Origin: Jiangella anatolica
GTDB lineage: Bacteria > Actinomycetota > Actinomycetes > Jiangellales > Jiangellaceae
Assembly: GCF_003236295.1 (NCBI RefSeq)
Contig: NZ_POTW01000065.1
Coordinates: 1-38,228, forward strand
DNA length: 38,228 bases
Direction of reading: 5' to 3'
The notes below the pieces were generated by a model. That model made no database searches. It worked only from the letters and a program-made list of their open reading frames with translations, and was not told the origin of the DNA. Both the position numbers and the translations under genes were made by a program. Position 1 is the first letter of the stretch, and each line of letters starts with the position of its first letter. Positions 30,113 to 37,336 of the stretch are shown piece by piece.

Positions 30113-30694
30113 TCAGTACGCCGCGGCGGGCTGCCGCTCGTCCGCCGACCAGAGCGACCAGCCGAGCCAGGCCGCACCCGCGGCGGCGAGCACCAGGCCG
30201 GGGTACAGCGTCACGTCCGGCAGCACACCGCGCAGCCCGATGGGCACCGAGCCGATCGCGTACAGCAGCACGCCCGCCGCCGGCACCAGTCGCGACCGCA
30301 GCAGCGCGACGACGAACACCAGCACACCGGTGAGGAACACGACCTGCGTGACGGTGAACATCGTCCCGGCGTGCCCGTCGACGAAGCGCTGCACCTCGTC
30401 GTCGGACAGGTACGGGAAGACGAAGTTGACGATGTACTCCGCGCCGACCAGCCCGGCCAGGCCGGCGAAGTTGAGCACGTAGCCGACCAGCCCGATGCGG
30501 CCGGCCGCCGCGCGGACCCGCACGTACAGCGTCGTCAGCAGGAACAGCCCGAACAGCTGTGCCAGCGGCGCCAGGCTGCGGGTGAACTGGGTGGTCGGAA
30601 TGACGTCGCCGCGGCGGGCGGCGTTGAAGCAGAGCGCGAGGCCGCACAGGATGCCGGCCAGGCCGCCGAGGCGGCGGAGGGTGGTCGTGGACAT
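30113..30694 (-). CDS. small multi-pass membrane protein (DUF4386-like, function unknown)
   Basis: 193 residues with 5-6 predicted membrane segments (about 8-25, 41-59, 66-95, 115-132, 136-158, 163-182). Loop features are QFTRSLAPLAQL, FPYLSDDEVQRFVDGHAG and a polar end WSADERQPAAAY. Layout and loops resemble DUF4386-type proteins, but I do not recognise it firmly. ATG 30694 has GGGAG upstream. It ends 5 bp from the PLP enzyme's stop (tail to tail) and diverges from the response-regulator gene across a 162-bp gap that holds a possible regulator site. It could be a target or partner of that two-component system. Confidence 0.75.
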   Translation of the reverse strand: MSTTTLRRLGGLAGILCGLALCFNAARRGDVIPTTQFTRSLAPLAQLFGLFLLTTLYVRVRAAAGRIGLVGYVLNFAGLAGLVGAEYIVNFVFPYLSDDEVQRFVDGHAGTMFTVTQVVFLTGVLVFVVALLRSRLVPAAGVLLYAIGSVPIGLRGVLPDVTLYPGLVLAAAGAAWLGWSLWSADERQPAAAY

Positions 30695-30767
30695 GGTCGC
30701 TCCCTGGGGTCGGATCGAAGAGGGTCGGTCCAGTCCTAGTGCCATGACGGCCGTCGGAACGGCCCGG

Positions 30768-30783
30768 TAAGAACCCCCTAAGA
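30768..30783. promoter_or_regulatory. 11-bp spaced direct repeat, candidate OmpR-type response-regulator site
   Basis: TAAGA at 30768-30772 and again at 30779-30783, one helical turn apart, the spacing used by tandem OmpR-family dimers. It lies between the divergent membrane protein and the response regulator, about 75 bp from either start. A candidate -10 for the minus gene (TAGGAC, 30733-30738) would put the site near -50. Confidence 0.5.
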
Positions 30784-30843
30784 TCCGCCCTGACCAGTGC
30801 TTACGGAAGTCTTGTGTGCGCCGCGACGGCCGCCGGGCCGCTC

Positions 30844-30849
30844 TAGACT
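30844..30849 (+). promoter_or_regulatory. -10 box (TAGACT), leaderless response-regulator gene
   Basis: TAGACT lies 7 bases before ATG 30857, with no ribosome-binding sequence between them. It fits the TAnnnT pattern. Confidence 0.5.
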
Positions 30850-30856
30850 CGCGACC

Positions 30857-31549
30857 ATGGAGTCGGCGCGGCGCATCCTGCTCGTCGAGGACGATGCCAC
30901 CGTCGCCGAGGTGGTCGTCGCCTACCTGCGTCGCGCCGGGCACACCGTCGAGCACGCGTCCGACGGAGAGAGCGGGCTGCGGGCGTTCGCCGAGCGCCGT
31001 CCCGACCTCGTCGTGCTCGACCTCATGTTGCCGGGCGTCGACGGCCGCGAGGTGATCCGGCGCATCCGCGCGGCGGGGCCGGTCCCGGTGATCATGCTGA
31101 CCGCGCTCGGCGCGGAGCACGACCGTATCCGCGGCCTGGAGCTCGGCGCCGACGACTACGTCACCAAGCCGTTCAGCCCGCGCGAGCTGGTGCTGCGGGT
31201 CCGTTCCGTGCTCCGCCGGCGGGCCGACGGCGATGGCGCCGGGCATCCGCCGCTGCGCGACGGCGATCTCGAGCTGGACCCGCGGGCCCGCCGGGTGACC
31301 CGCGCAGGACGGGAGATCCGTCTGACCACCAGGGAGTTCGACCTGCTCGCCCATCTTCTCAGCCACGCCGGCCAGGCGTTCACCCGGGCCGAGCTGCTGC
31401 GCGCCGTCTGGGGGTGGGAGGTCGGCGACCAGTCGACGGTGACGGTGCACGTGCGGCATCTGCGCGAGAAGGTCGAGGACCGCCCCGACCAGCCGCGCCG
31501 CCTGCTCACCGTCTGGGGTGTCGGTTACCGGTGGGAGCGCTCGACGTGA
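30857..31549 (+). CDS. OmpR/PhoB-family response regulator
   Basis: 230 residues. Receiver domain 1-115: acidic pair in LLVEDDA (11-13), phospho-acceptor Asp55 ([12 protein letters not shown]), Thr82 (MLTALG) and Lys104 ([10 protein letters not shown]). Winged helix at about 130-228: [60 protein letters not shown] 30857 is preferred to 30797 because the domain starts there and a -10 box precedes it. Its stop overlaps the kinase GTG by GTGA. It is the partner of the downstream histidine kinase and is likely to regulate itself and the divergent membrane protein. Confidence 0.95.
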   Translation: MESARRILLVEDDATVAEVVVAYLRRAGHTVEHASDGESGLRAFAERRPDLVVLDLMLPGVDGREVIRRIRAAGPVPVIMLTALGAEHDRIRGLELGADDYVTKPFSPRELVLRVRSVLRRRADGDGAGHPPLRDGDLELDPRARRVTRAGREIRLTTREFDLLAHLLSHAGQAFTRAELLRAVWGWEVGDQSTVTVHVRHLREKVEDRPDQPRRLLTVWGVGYRWERST

Positions 31550-32679
31550 GGGACGTGCTGGTCACCGCGGCCATCGCGGCGACGTTGAGCGCGCTGGCCG
31601 GCGGCGCCGCGCTGGCGCTCCTGCCGGTGCTGCGGCGCCGCCCGGCCCGCACCGGCGTCGCGGTGGCGGTGCTGATCGGGCCGGTGGCGATCGTCGTCGC
31701 GGTGGTCGGCGCCGGCGCGGGGATGTTCGTGTCCGCCTACGACGTCATGGTCGTGGTGGTGGCGGCGCTGGTCGCGGCGGTCGTCGGGCTGGCGATGGCG
31801 ACGGTGCTGGCCCGGCGGCTGGTGGCCGGCAGCGCCGAGCTCACCGAGGCCGTGCGCCGGTTCGGCCGCGACGGCGCGTTCGTCCGGCCGCCCGCCCCCG
31901 CGGCCGCCGAGCTGGACGCGCTGGCCGGCGAGCTGGACGCGGCGCTGACGGAGTTGGCGCGGTCGCGGCAGCGTGAGCGGGAGCTCGAGGCCGCCCGCCG
32001 CGACCTCGTCGCCTGGGTGTCGCACGACCTGCGCTCGCCGCTGGCCGGGCTGCGGGCCATGGCCGAGGCGCTCGAGGACGGTGTCGCCGCCGACCCGGAC
32101 CGCTACCACCGGCAACTGCGCGAGCAGACCGACCGCGTCACCCGGCTGGTCGACGACCTGTTCGAGCTGTCCCGGCTGGAGTCGGGCCAGGCCGCGCCGG
32201 CGTACGGGCCGGTGTCGCTGCCCGACGTCGTCAGCGACGCGCTCGCGGGCGCGACGGCGCTGGCGGCCGGGCGTGGCGTGACGGTGACGGGGTCGGTGAC
32301 GACCACGCCGCCGCCGGTGCACGGCGACGTGCGCGGGCTGGCCCGCGTCGCCGGGAACCTGCTGACGAACGCCGTGCAGCACACCCCGCCGGGCGGTACG
32401 GTCGCCGTCGAGGTGTCGGCGGCCGGCGGTGCGGCGGTCGTCAGCGTCACCGACGGCTGCGGCGGCATCCCGGACGGCGAGCTGGCCCGGGTCTTCGACG
32501 TCGGCTGGCGCGGGTCCGCCGCCCGCACCCCGGGCGACGACGGCGGCGCCGGGCTCGGGCTGGCGATCGTCCGCGGGCTGGTCGAGGCCCACGGCGGTAC
32601 GGTCACGGCGACGAACGCGGCGGGCGGGTGCCGGTTCGAGGTGCGGCTGCCCGCCGCGGGATCCGGTCGTCCTGGTTGA
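31546..32679 (+). CDS. sensor histidine kinase (HisKA)
   Basis: 377 residues from GTG 31546. Two or three membrane segments occupy 1-90 (a hydrophobic N-terminus, [17 protein letters not shown] and [17 protein letters not shown]) with almost no extracellular loop, so it probably senses within or at the membrane. Linker 91-145, then the H-box with His160 ([20 protein letters not shown]), N-box [15 protein letters not shown]1 [11 protein letters not shown]-like [11 protein letters not shown] and G2 [13 protein letters not shown]. It phosphorylates the regulator encoded just upstream (4-base overlap). The small sensor part is typical of kinases that sense envelope stress, drugs or an accessory membrane protein; the divergent 193-residue membrane protein could be that partner (inference). 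Confidence 0.93.
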   Translation: MRDVLVTAAIAATLSALAGGAALALLPVLRRRPARTGVAVAVLIGPVAIVVAVVGAGAGMFVSAYDVMVVVVAALVAAVVGLAMATVLARRLVAGSAELTEAVRRFGRDGAFVRPPAPAAAELDALAGELDAALTELARSRQRERELEAARRDLVAWVSHDLRSPLAGLRAMAEALEDGVAADPDRYHRQLREQTDRVTRLVDDLFELSRLESGQAAPAYGPVSLPDVVSDALAGATALAAGRGVTVTGSVTTTPPPVHGDVRGLARVAGNLLTNAVQHTPPGGTVAVEVSAAGGAAVVSVTDGCGGIPDGELARVFDVGWRGSAARTPGDDGGAGLGLAIVRGLVEAHGGTVTATNAAGGCRFEVRLPAAGSGRPG

Positions 32680-32742
32680 CACCACGCACGTCGCCCTCCG
32701 AGAATTCGAACCAGCCGTTGCATCCAATGAAACGGGTGACGA

Positions 32743-33516
32743 ATGGACGAGGGCCGGCTGGCCGGGCGGGTGGCGCTGGTGACGGGCGCCTCCCGCGGCA
32801 TCGGCGCCGCGGTGGCACGCGCGTACGCCGCCGAGGGCGCCTCGGTCGCGCTCGGCTACGAGCCCCGTCCGGACACGGCCGAGCTCGCCGAGGAGCTCGC
32901 GACCGAGCTGCGCGCGGCCGGCACCAAGGCGGTCGCGCTGGCGGCAGACCTCGCCGACCCGGACGCCGTCGACGAGCTGGTCGATGGCGCCCGTGCTCAC
33001 CTCGGCCCGCTGGACGTCGTCGTCGCGAACGCCGCGCTGTCGGCGTCGGCGCCGTGGCGCGAGATCAGCGTCGCCGACTGGGACCGCGTGTTCGCCGTCA
33101 ACCTGCGCGGCAGCTGGCTGCTCGCCCGCGCGGCGTACCCCGACCTCGTCGCCGGCGGACGCGGCTCGATCATCACGGTCAGCAGCGTGATGGCCCGTAC
33201 CGGCCAGGCCGGCGCGCTGCACTACACCGCCAGCAAGGCCGGCATCGTCGGGCTGACGCGGGCGCTGGCCCGCGAGTCCGGCCCCGACGGCGTCCGCGTC
33301 AACGCCGTCATGCCCGGCGCCATCCGCACCGAGCACGAGGAGGCCCTCGAACCCGACCCGGACGCGGTGTTCGAGCAGATCACGGCCGTGCAGTCGCTGA
33401 AGCGCCGGGGGAGCGCCGCCGACGTCGCCGGCGCGTTCGTCTACCTCGCCGGCGACGAGAGCGCGTTCGTCACCGGTCAGGTGCTCACCGTCGACGGCGG
33501 CTGGGTGTTCGGCTGA
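32743..33516 (+). CDS. short-chain dehydrogenase/reductase, SDR
   Basis: 257 residues, classical SDR. Cofactor motif LVTGASRGIGAAVARAYA at 13-30, DVVVANAALSAS near 91-102, Asn120, catalytic Ser147/148 (ITVSSVM), Tyr161 and Lys165 (HYTASKAGIVGL), then VNAVMPGAIRT and the C-terminal VTGQVLTVDGGWVFG. The loop after the second strand has no acidic residue at the usual NAD position (SVALGYEPRPD), so NADPH use is plausible. The fatty-acid-like arrangement suggests a 3-oxoacyl- or aldose-type reductase; no pathway partner is adjacent. It could supply the missing 2-keto-3-deoxy-L-fuconate dehydrogenase step, but it lies 5 kb from the fucose operon, so this is speculative. Confidence 0.9.
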   Translation: MDEGRLAGRVALVTGASRGIGAAVARAYAAEGASVALGYEPRPDTAELAEELATELRAAGTKAVALAADLADPDAVDELVDGARAHLGPLDVVVANAALSASAPWREISVADWDRVFAVNLRGSWLLARAAYPDLVAGGRGSIITVSSVMARTGQAGALHYTASKAGIVGLTRALARESGPDGVRVNAVMPGAIRTEHEEALEPDPDAVFEQITAVQSLKRRGSAADVAGAFVYLAGDESAFVTGQVLTVDGGWVFG

Positions 33517-33520
33517 CGCC

Positions 33521-33526
33521 TAGGGT
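33521..33526 (+). promoter_or_regulatory. -10 box (TAGGGT), leaderless nucleotidyltransferase-fold gene
   Basis: TAGGGT lies 6 bases before GTG 33533, directly after the SDR stop. No ribosome site fits between them. Confidence 0.5.
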
Positions 33527-33532
33527 GTCCTC

Positions 33533-34303
33533 GTGTTCACCCCTGACGAGCGCGCGGCGGTGCGCGACGCCCTGATCGCGGCCGCCCGCGCCGACGACCG
33601 CATCGGCGGCGCCGCGATCACCGGATCGGCGGCGGCCGGCGCCGAGGACGGCTGGTCCGACGTCGACCTCGCGTTCGGCCTGGCCGACGGCGCCGACCAG
33701 GCCGTGGTGATCGCCGACTGGACCGCCGTCATGTACGCCGAGCACGGCGCCGTCGCGCACCTCGATGTCCCGCGCGGTGCAACGATCTATCGGGTGTTCC
33801 TGCTGGCCAGCACGTTGCAGGTGGACATAGCGTTCGCCCCGGCGGCGGAGTTCGGTGCGATCGCACCCACGTTCCGGCTGCTGTTCGGCGCCGCTCGCGA
33901 GGTGCCGCTCGCGACGGCGCCGGCGGCCGCCGGGCTGGCCGGGATGGGCTGGCTGTACGCGCTGCACGCGCGGTCCAGCATCGAGCGCGGCCACGGCTGG
34001 CAGGCGCTGCACATGATCGACGGCCTGCGCGAGCAGGTGATCGCGCTGGCCTGCCTGCGGCACGGCCTACCCGCCCACCAGGGCCGCGGCGTCGACCGTC
34101 TGCCGGCGGCCGTGACGGGACCCCTGCTCGGCTCACTCGTCGGCGCGCTCGACGACGCCACGCTGCGCCGGGCGTTCGCCGCCGGCGTCGAGGCGCTGCT
34201 GGCCGAGGCTCTGCACGTCGACCCGGACCTGGCCGGCCGGCTGGCCGGTCCGCTGCGGGCGATGACCGGCGGCTCAGCCGCGGCCGGCGAGGAACTCCAG
34301 TAG
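33533..34303 (+). CDS. nucleotidyltransferase-fold protein
   Basis: 256 residues from GTG 33533. The N-terminus has the pol-beta/MNT-type motif GSAAAG (31-36) followed by SDVDLAF with Asp43 and Asp45, the metal-binding pair. A helical C-terminal half follows (ALHARSSIERGHGWQALHMI, DGLREQVIALACLRHGLPAH). This matches aminoglycoside-type or uncharacterised small-molecule nucleotidyltransferases. A third acidic residue may be Asp99 region (LQVDIAFAP). No drug or substrate can be named. The last 30 bp overlap the convergent 60-residue gene. Confidence 0.82.
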   Translation: MFTPDERAAVRDALIAAARADDRIGGAAITGSAAAGAEDGWSDVDLAFGLADGADQAVVIADWTAVMYAEHGAVAHLDVPRGATIYRVFLLASTLQVDIAFAPAAEFGAIAPTFRLLFGAAREVPLATAPAAAGLAGMGWLYALHARSSIERGHGWQALHMIDGLREQVIALACLRHGLPAHQGRGVDRLPAAVTGPLLGSLVGALDDATLRRAFAAGVEALLAEALHVDPDLAGRLAGPLRAMTGGSAAAGEELQ

Positions 34304-34456
34304 CGCCGGGTCGGCCGACGTGAAGCGGTCGACCTCCTCGCCGCCGTCGCAGCGGCACAGCGCGACGGTGACTGCGCCGGCCGTGCGGGCGACGACGCGC
34401 CACTCGCCGCCCGCGTCCTCCCAGCGGGTGAGCACACCGACCGGGTCGTCGCTCAT
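34274..34456 (-). CDS. 60-residue conserved-looking small protein
   Basis: A compact beta-rich protein (MSDDPVGVLTRWEDAGGEWR, VVARTAGAVTVALCRCDGGE, EVDRFTSADPALLEFLAGRG) with two cysteines or one pair CRC, and no signal or membrane segment. The pattern resembles short actinobacterial proteins of unknown function. Its ATG is preceded by a TAATCT box at 6 bases (34463-34468, minus strand), so it is likely leaderless. It overlaps the convergent nucleotidyltransferase gene by 30 bp at the 3' end. Confidence 0.65.
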   Translation of the reverse strand: MSDDPVGVLTRWEDAGGEWRVVARTAGAVTVALCRCDGGEEVDRFTSADPALLEFLAGRG

Positions 34457-34465
34457 GCGTCCAGA

Positions 34466-35032
34466 TTAGGCGCGGTCCCGCTCGAACAGCGTGATCAGGA
34501 CACCCTCGCCGACGGTGCGCGACCCGGTGAGCCGCCACCGCGTCCGGTCGGTGGTGTCGGCGAACAGCCTGCGGCCGGTGCCGAGCAGGACCGGGAACGT
34601 CATGAGGTGCAGCTCGTCGACGAGGTCGTGCTCCAGCAGCTCCTGCGCGAGCCGGATGCTGCCGGCGACCTGCAGTTCGCCGTCGACCTCGGCCTTGAGC
34701 CTCGCGACCTCGGTGGCGATGTCGCCACTGATCACCTGTGTGTTGTTCCACGTGGGATCGGTCAGGGTGCTGGAGACGACGTACTTGCGCATGCCGTTGT
34801 ATTTGTCGGCCAGCTCGCCCTCGTAGGCGGGCCAGGCGGAGGCGAATCCCTCGTACGTCACCCGGCCGAGGAGCAGCGCCTCCGCGCCGAGCGCCTCGTC
34901 GGTCTTGAACTGCTCGCCCTCGTCGCCGCGGTCGAACTCGAAGGTCCAGTCCTTGTACCTGAAGTCCTCGCCACCGGGCGCCTGCACGACGCCGTCGAGG
35001 CTGATGAACTCGGTGACGACGATGCGCCCCAC
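34466..35032 (-). CDS. RibD C-terminal/dihydrofolate reductase-like protein
   Basis: 188 residues from GTG 35032. Motifs of the YyaP/YwjB RibD_C family: IVVTEFISLDGVVQAPGGED, EALLLGRVTYEGFASAWPAY, MRKYVVSSTL, and the cofactor region LQVAGSIRLAQELLEHDLVDE followed by ELHLMTFPVLLGTGRRLF. It is probably an NADPH-dependent reductase of unknown substrate; it is not the housekeeping DHFR. It starts 2 bp after the hydrolase stop, so the two form an operon. GGGGGG lies 8 bases upstream as a weak ribosome site. The TetR operator upstream of the hydrolase likely controls both. Confidence 0.88.
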   Translation of the reverse strand: MGRIVVTEFISLDGVVQAPGGEDFRYKDWTFEFDRGDEGEQFKTDEALGAEALLLGRVTYEGFASAWPAYEGELADKYNGMRKYVVSSTLTDPTWNNTQVISGDIATEVARLKAEVDGELQVAGSIRLAQELLEHDLVDELHLMTFPVLLGTGRRLFADTTDRTRWRLTGSRTVGEGVLITLFERDRA

Positions 35033-35034
35033 GA

Positions 35035-35844
35035 TCAGGCCCCCCGCACGAAGTCGCGCAGCGCCGGCGCAAGCACCTCCGGCGTCGTGGCGTGGTTCTC
35101 GCCCGGCACCGGCTTCAGCGTCGCCGAGGGCAGCAGCTCGGCCAGCGCGCGCGGGCCCGGGATCAGCGTCGGCCACGTGTCGATACCGTGCATGACCAGC
35201 ACCGGGACGTCGATCGAGGCCCAGCGGTCGGTGGGCAGCGGATTGCCTGACATCGTCGTGCCCATGATCCGGCCGTCGTAGGCGAGGGTCGGCGCGATGC
35301 CGAGCATGACCGGCCAGAAGTCGCTCTCGTGCAGCCCGGTGACGGCCTCGGGCGGCATGCCGGCGGCCGCCGTCATGAACAGGTCGACGGCGTCGCCGGG
35401 TCGTCCCGCGGCGTTGGCCGCGTCGAGCCGCTCCACGTAGTCGGCCGGCAGCGGCGGGCGGACGTCGTCGACCACGAACGGCGGCTCGAAGGTCACGACG
35501 TGGCTGACCGGGACCAGTCCGGACGCGGCCGCGTCCAGCGCGAGCACGCCGCCGGAGGACCAGCCGAACAGCACCGCCGGACCGCCGCCGGCGTGGTCGA
35601 CCAGCGCGGCGATGTCCTCGATCTCGCGCTCGATCGCGTACGGCGCGGTGTCGGTGCTGTTGCCCCGGCCGCGGCGGTCGTAGGCGTAGGTGCGGAACTC
35701 GTCGGCCAGCAGCCGGCCGGTCTCCGCGTTCAGCGGGTTGATCGCCGGGTAGCCGGTGGCGCCGTCGATCATGATCAGCGGCCGGCCGTCGCCATAGGTG
35801 TCGAACGCGATGGTGGTGCCGTCCTTGGAGGTGACCGTGCTCAT
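35035..35844 (-). CDS. alpha/beta hydrolase
   Basis: 269 residues. The alpha/beta hydrolase fold starts TSKDGTTIAFDTYGDGRPLI, with the nucleophile elbow GWSSGG (Ser96) and a late His in GENHATTPEVLAPAL; the acid is probably in VLVMHGIDTWPT. The motif YAYDRRGRGNSTDTAPYAIE is common in epoxide hydrolase/haloperoxidase-like members. ATG 35844 has AAGGAG 6-7 bases upstream. It diverges from the TetR gene across a 102-bp gap holding a large palindrome, so it is probably repressed by that TetR until a ligand appears. The substrate is unknown. The second gene of the operon is the reductase-like protein. Confidence 0.9.
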   Translation of the reverse strand: MSTVTSKDGTTIAFDTYGDGRPLIMIDGATGYPAINPLNAETGRLLADEFRTYAYDRRGRGNSTDTAPYAIEREIEDIAALVDHAGGGPAVLFGWSSGGVLALDAAASGLVPVSHVVTFEPPFVVDDVRPPLPADYVERLDAANAAGRPGDAVDLFMTAAAGMPPEAVTGLHESDFWPVMLGIAPTLAYDGRIMGTTMSGNPLPTDRWASIDVPVLVMHGIDTWPTLIPGPRALAELLPSATLKPVPGENHATTPEVLAPALRDFVRGA

Positions 35845-35875
35845 CGTGTGCTCCTTCTGGGATGCCTGGCTTGGA

Positions 35876-35917
35876 ACTAGACGGTACAGTACCCACACGG
35901 GTACGGAACTGTCTAGT
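35876..35917. promoter_or_regulatory. 42-bp TetR operator palindrome
   Basis: Two 19-base arms (35876-35894 beginning ACTAGACGG, and 35899-35917 ending TGTCTAGT) match in 16 of 19 positions around ACAC. The length fits two TetR dimers. Candidate hydrolase promoter on the minus strand inside it: TAGACA, 18 bases, TACTGT. It lies midway in the divergent gap, so it should control both genes. Confidence 0.8.
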
Positions 35918-35946
35918 ACTCTCTGCTGAGGGAGTGAGGAGAGGGC

Positions 35947-36582
35947 ATGGTTGTCGAGGACGTTGCGGAAGGGCGGACGGCGCGCAAGCGGCGCGCCATC
36001 ATCGAGGCGGCCACCGAGGTCTTCCTGCAGCACGGCTACCTCGGCGCGAGCATGGACCAGGTCGCGGCGATGGCGGCGGTCTCCAAGCAGACCGTCTACA
36101 AGCAGTTCGCGGACAAGGAGCATCTGTTCGCCGAGATCATCGTCGGCCGGACCGCCGTGCTCGGCGACCGGCTCGCCGACCTCTACGCGACCCTCGACGA
36201 CGCCGAGGACGTGCGGCCGGCGCTGCGCGAGGTCGGGCGGCAGCTGCTGGAGAGCCTCAGCCGGCCGGACGTGCTCCGGCTGCGCCGCCTGGTCATCGCC
36301 GAGGCCGACCGTTTTCCCGAGGTCTCCGGAACGTGGTGGGAGCGGGCCTTCCATCCGTCGCTGGTGCTGCTGGGCGAGGCGCTGGAGCGGATGGCCGACC
36401 GCGGCCTGCTGCGCGAGCTCGGCGACCCGACGCTGGCGGCCTACCACTTCGCCGGGCTGGTGATGTACAAGCCGATGAACCGGATGATGTTCGCCGGCAG
36501 CGCGGCCGTGACGCCGCCGGTGGAGCTGGCGCACCTCGCCGACAGCGCGACCGACGTGTTCCTGGCCGCCTACGGCCGGTGA
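35947..36582 (+). CDS. TetR-family regulator of the divergent hydrolase operon
   Basis: 211 residues. DNA-binding part 12-60: RKRRAIIEAATEVFLQHGYL, GASMDQVAAMAAVSKQTVYK, QFADKEHLFAEII, with a helix-turn-helix typical for TetR. The C-terminal domain has RPALREVGRQLLES, RLVIAEADRFPEVSGTWWER and MYKPMNRMMF, resembling the AefR-like TetR_C family. ATG 35947 has GGAGAGGG just upstream. It diverges from the hydrolase gene with the palindrome between, so it probably represses both. Its stop overlaps the GTG of the downstream broken kinase gene (GTGA). Confidence 0.92.
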   Translation: MVVEDVAEGRTARKRRAIIEAATEVFLQHGYLGASMDQVAAMAAVSKQTVYKQFADKEHLFAEIIVGRTAVLGDRLADLYATLDDAEDVRPALREVGRQLLESLSRPDVLRLRRLVIAEADRFPEVSGTWWERAFHPSLVLLGEALERMADRGLLRELGDPTLAAYHFAGLVMYKPMNRMMFAGSAAVTPPVELAHLADSATDVFLAAYGR

Positions 36583-37261
36583 GGCCGCGGCTGATCGTCC
36601 TCAACGGGCCGCCGGCGGTCGGCAAGTCGACGCTGGCCCGCCGCTACGCCGACGACCACCCACTGACCCTCGCCCTCGACGTCGACCGGATCCGCGACCT
36701 CGTCGGCGGCTGGCGCGACGATCCTGGCGCTGCCGGGCTGCTCGCCCGCAGGGTCACCGTCGCCGCGGCGCGGGCGCACCTGCTGGGCGGCCCTGACGCA
36801 GCGGCGCCCGGTCCCGCCGCGCCCGACGTCGGTGGGCCCGGTCGTGCCGGGTTCGGCCGGAGGCGGACCCCGCCCGGCCGGGCGGGCCCGCTCCGCCGGC
36901 GGGCACTGACAGTCACCGCCGCGCCGGCGGTTCCGCCCAGAACACCCGCCCCGGTCACGACGTCGTCGTGCCGCAACTCGTGGCGCGGCCGGGCTTCCTG
37001 GAGCAGCTCGAGGCCGTCGCCGAGGAGACCGGGGCGACGTTCCACGAACTGGTGCTGATGGACGAGAAGGCGGCCGTCCTGCGCCGGTTCGCGGAGCGGG
37101 CACGGACGGTCGCCGGCGCGCTGCAGGTCGAGCAGGACGAGGTAGCGGCGCTGTACGACCGGCTGACGGCCTACATCGCACGGCGCCCACGCGCCGTTGT
37201 CGTCCCGGCCATCGAGGGCAGGGCCGACGAGACCTACCGCGCCCTGCTCGCCCACGTCTGA
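36579..37261 (+). pseudogene. P-loop kinase (AAA/zeta-toxin-like) broken by an insertion
   Basis: The first part from GTG 36579 reads RPRLIVLNGPPAVGKSTLAR (Walker A) and LALDVDRIRDLVGGW, ending near AAARAHLLGG. The frame then meets about 164 extra bases and continues out of register. The rest of the protein resumes in another frame: GHDVVVPQLVARPGFLEQLE, ETGATFHELVLMDEKAAVLR, RFAERARTVAGALQVEQDEV, ending ADETYRALLAHV at 37261. Joined across the insertion (HLLGG with GHDVVV), the two parts make a normal kinase of about 170-175 residues. As it stands the first frame runs to a stop near 37058 with unrelated residues. The gene may be inactive. Confidence 0.8.
36791..36954. other. about 164-bp insertion in the kinase gene
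   Basis: This stretch separates two parts of one protein. CGG at 36788-36790 recurs at 36952-36954 and could be a short target repeat or chance. No terminal inverted repeats and no ORF with a recognisable product are visible. The length is not a multiple of three, so it shifts the frame. The exact limits are uncertain by a few bases. Confidence 0.55.
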
Positions 37262-37320
37262 TCGACGGAGGCGCGCCGGCCCGGGCTGCGGTCCCGGGCC
37301 GGCGCGCCTCCGCCCGATCA
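37259..37320. terminator. strong bidirectional terminator
   Basis: A perfect 19-bp stem (37267-37285 with 37293-37311) around a 7-base loop, extended by one more pair and by an outer TGATCG/CGATCA arm (37259-37264 with 37315-37320) after a small internal loop. It begins within the kinase stop and ends 16 bp before the GH127 stop, between convergent genes. No T-run is present. Confidence 0.85.
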
Positions 37321-37336
37321 GGAGGGGCGGGCGCCG

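Noticed and set aside
32743-33516. SDR as the missing fucose-pathway dehydrogenase
   Set aside because: It is 5 kb away, on the other strand, with its own context; only family membership supports it.
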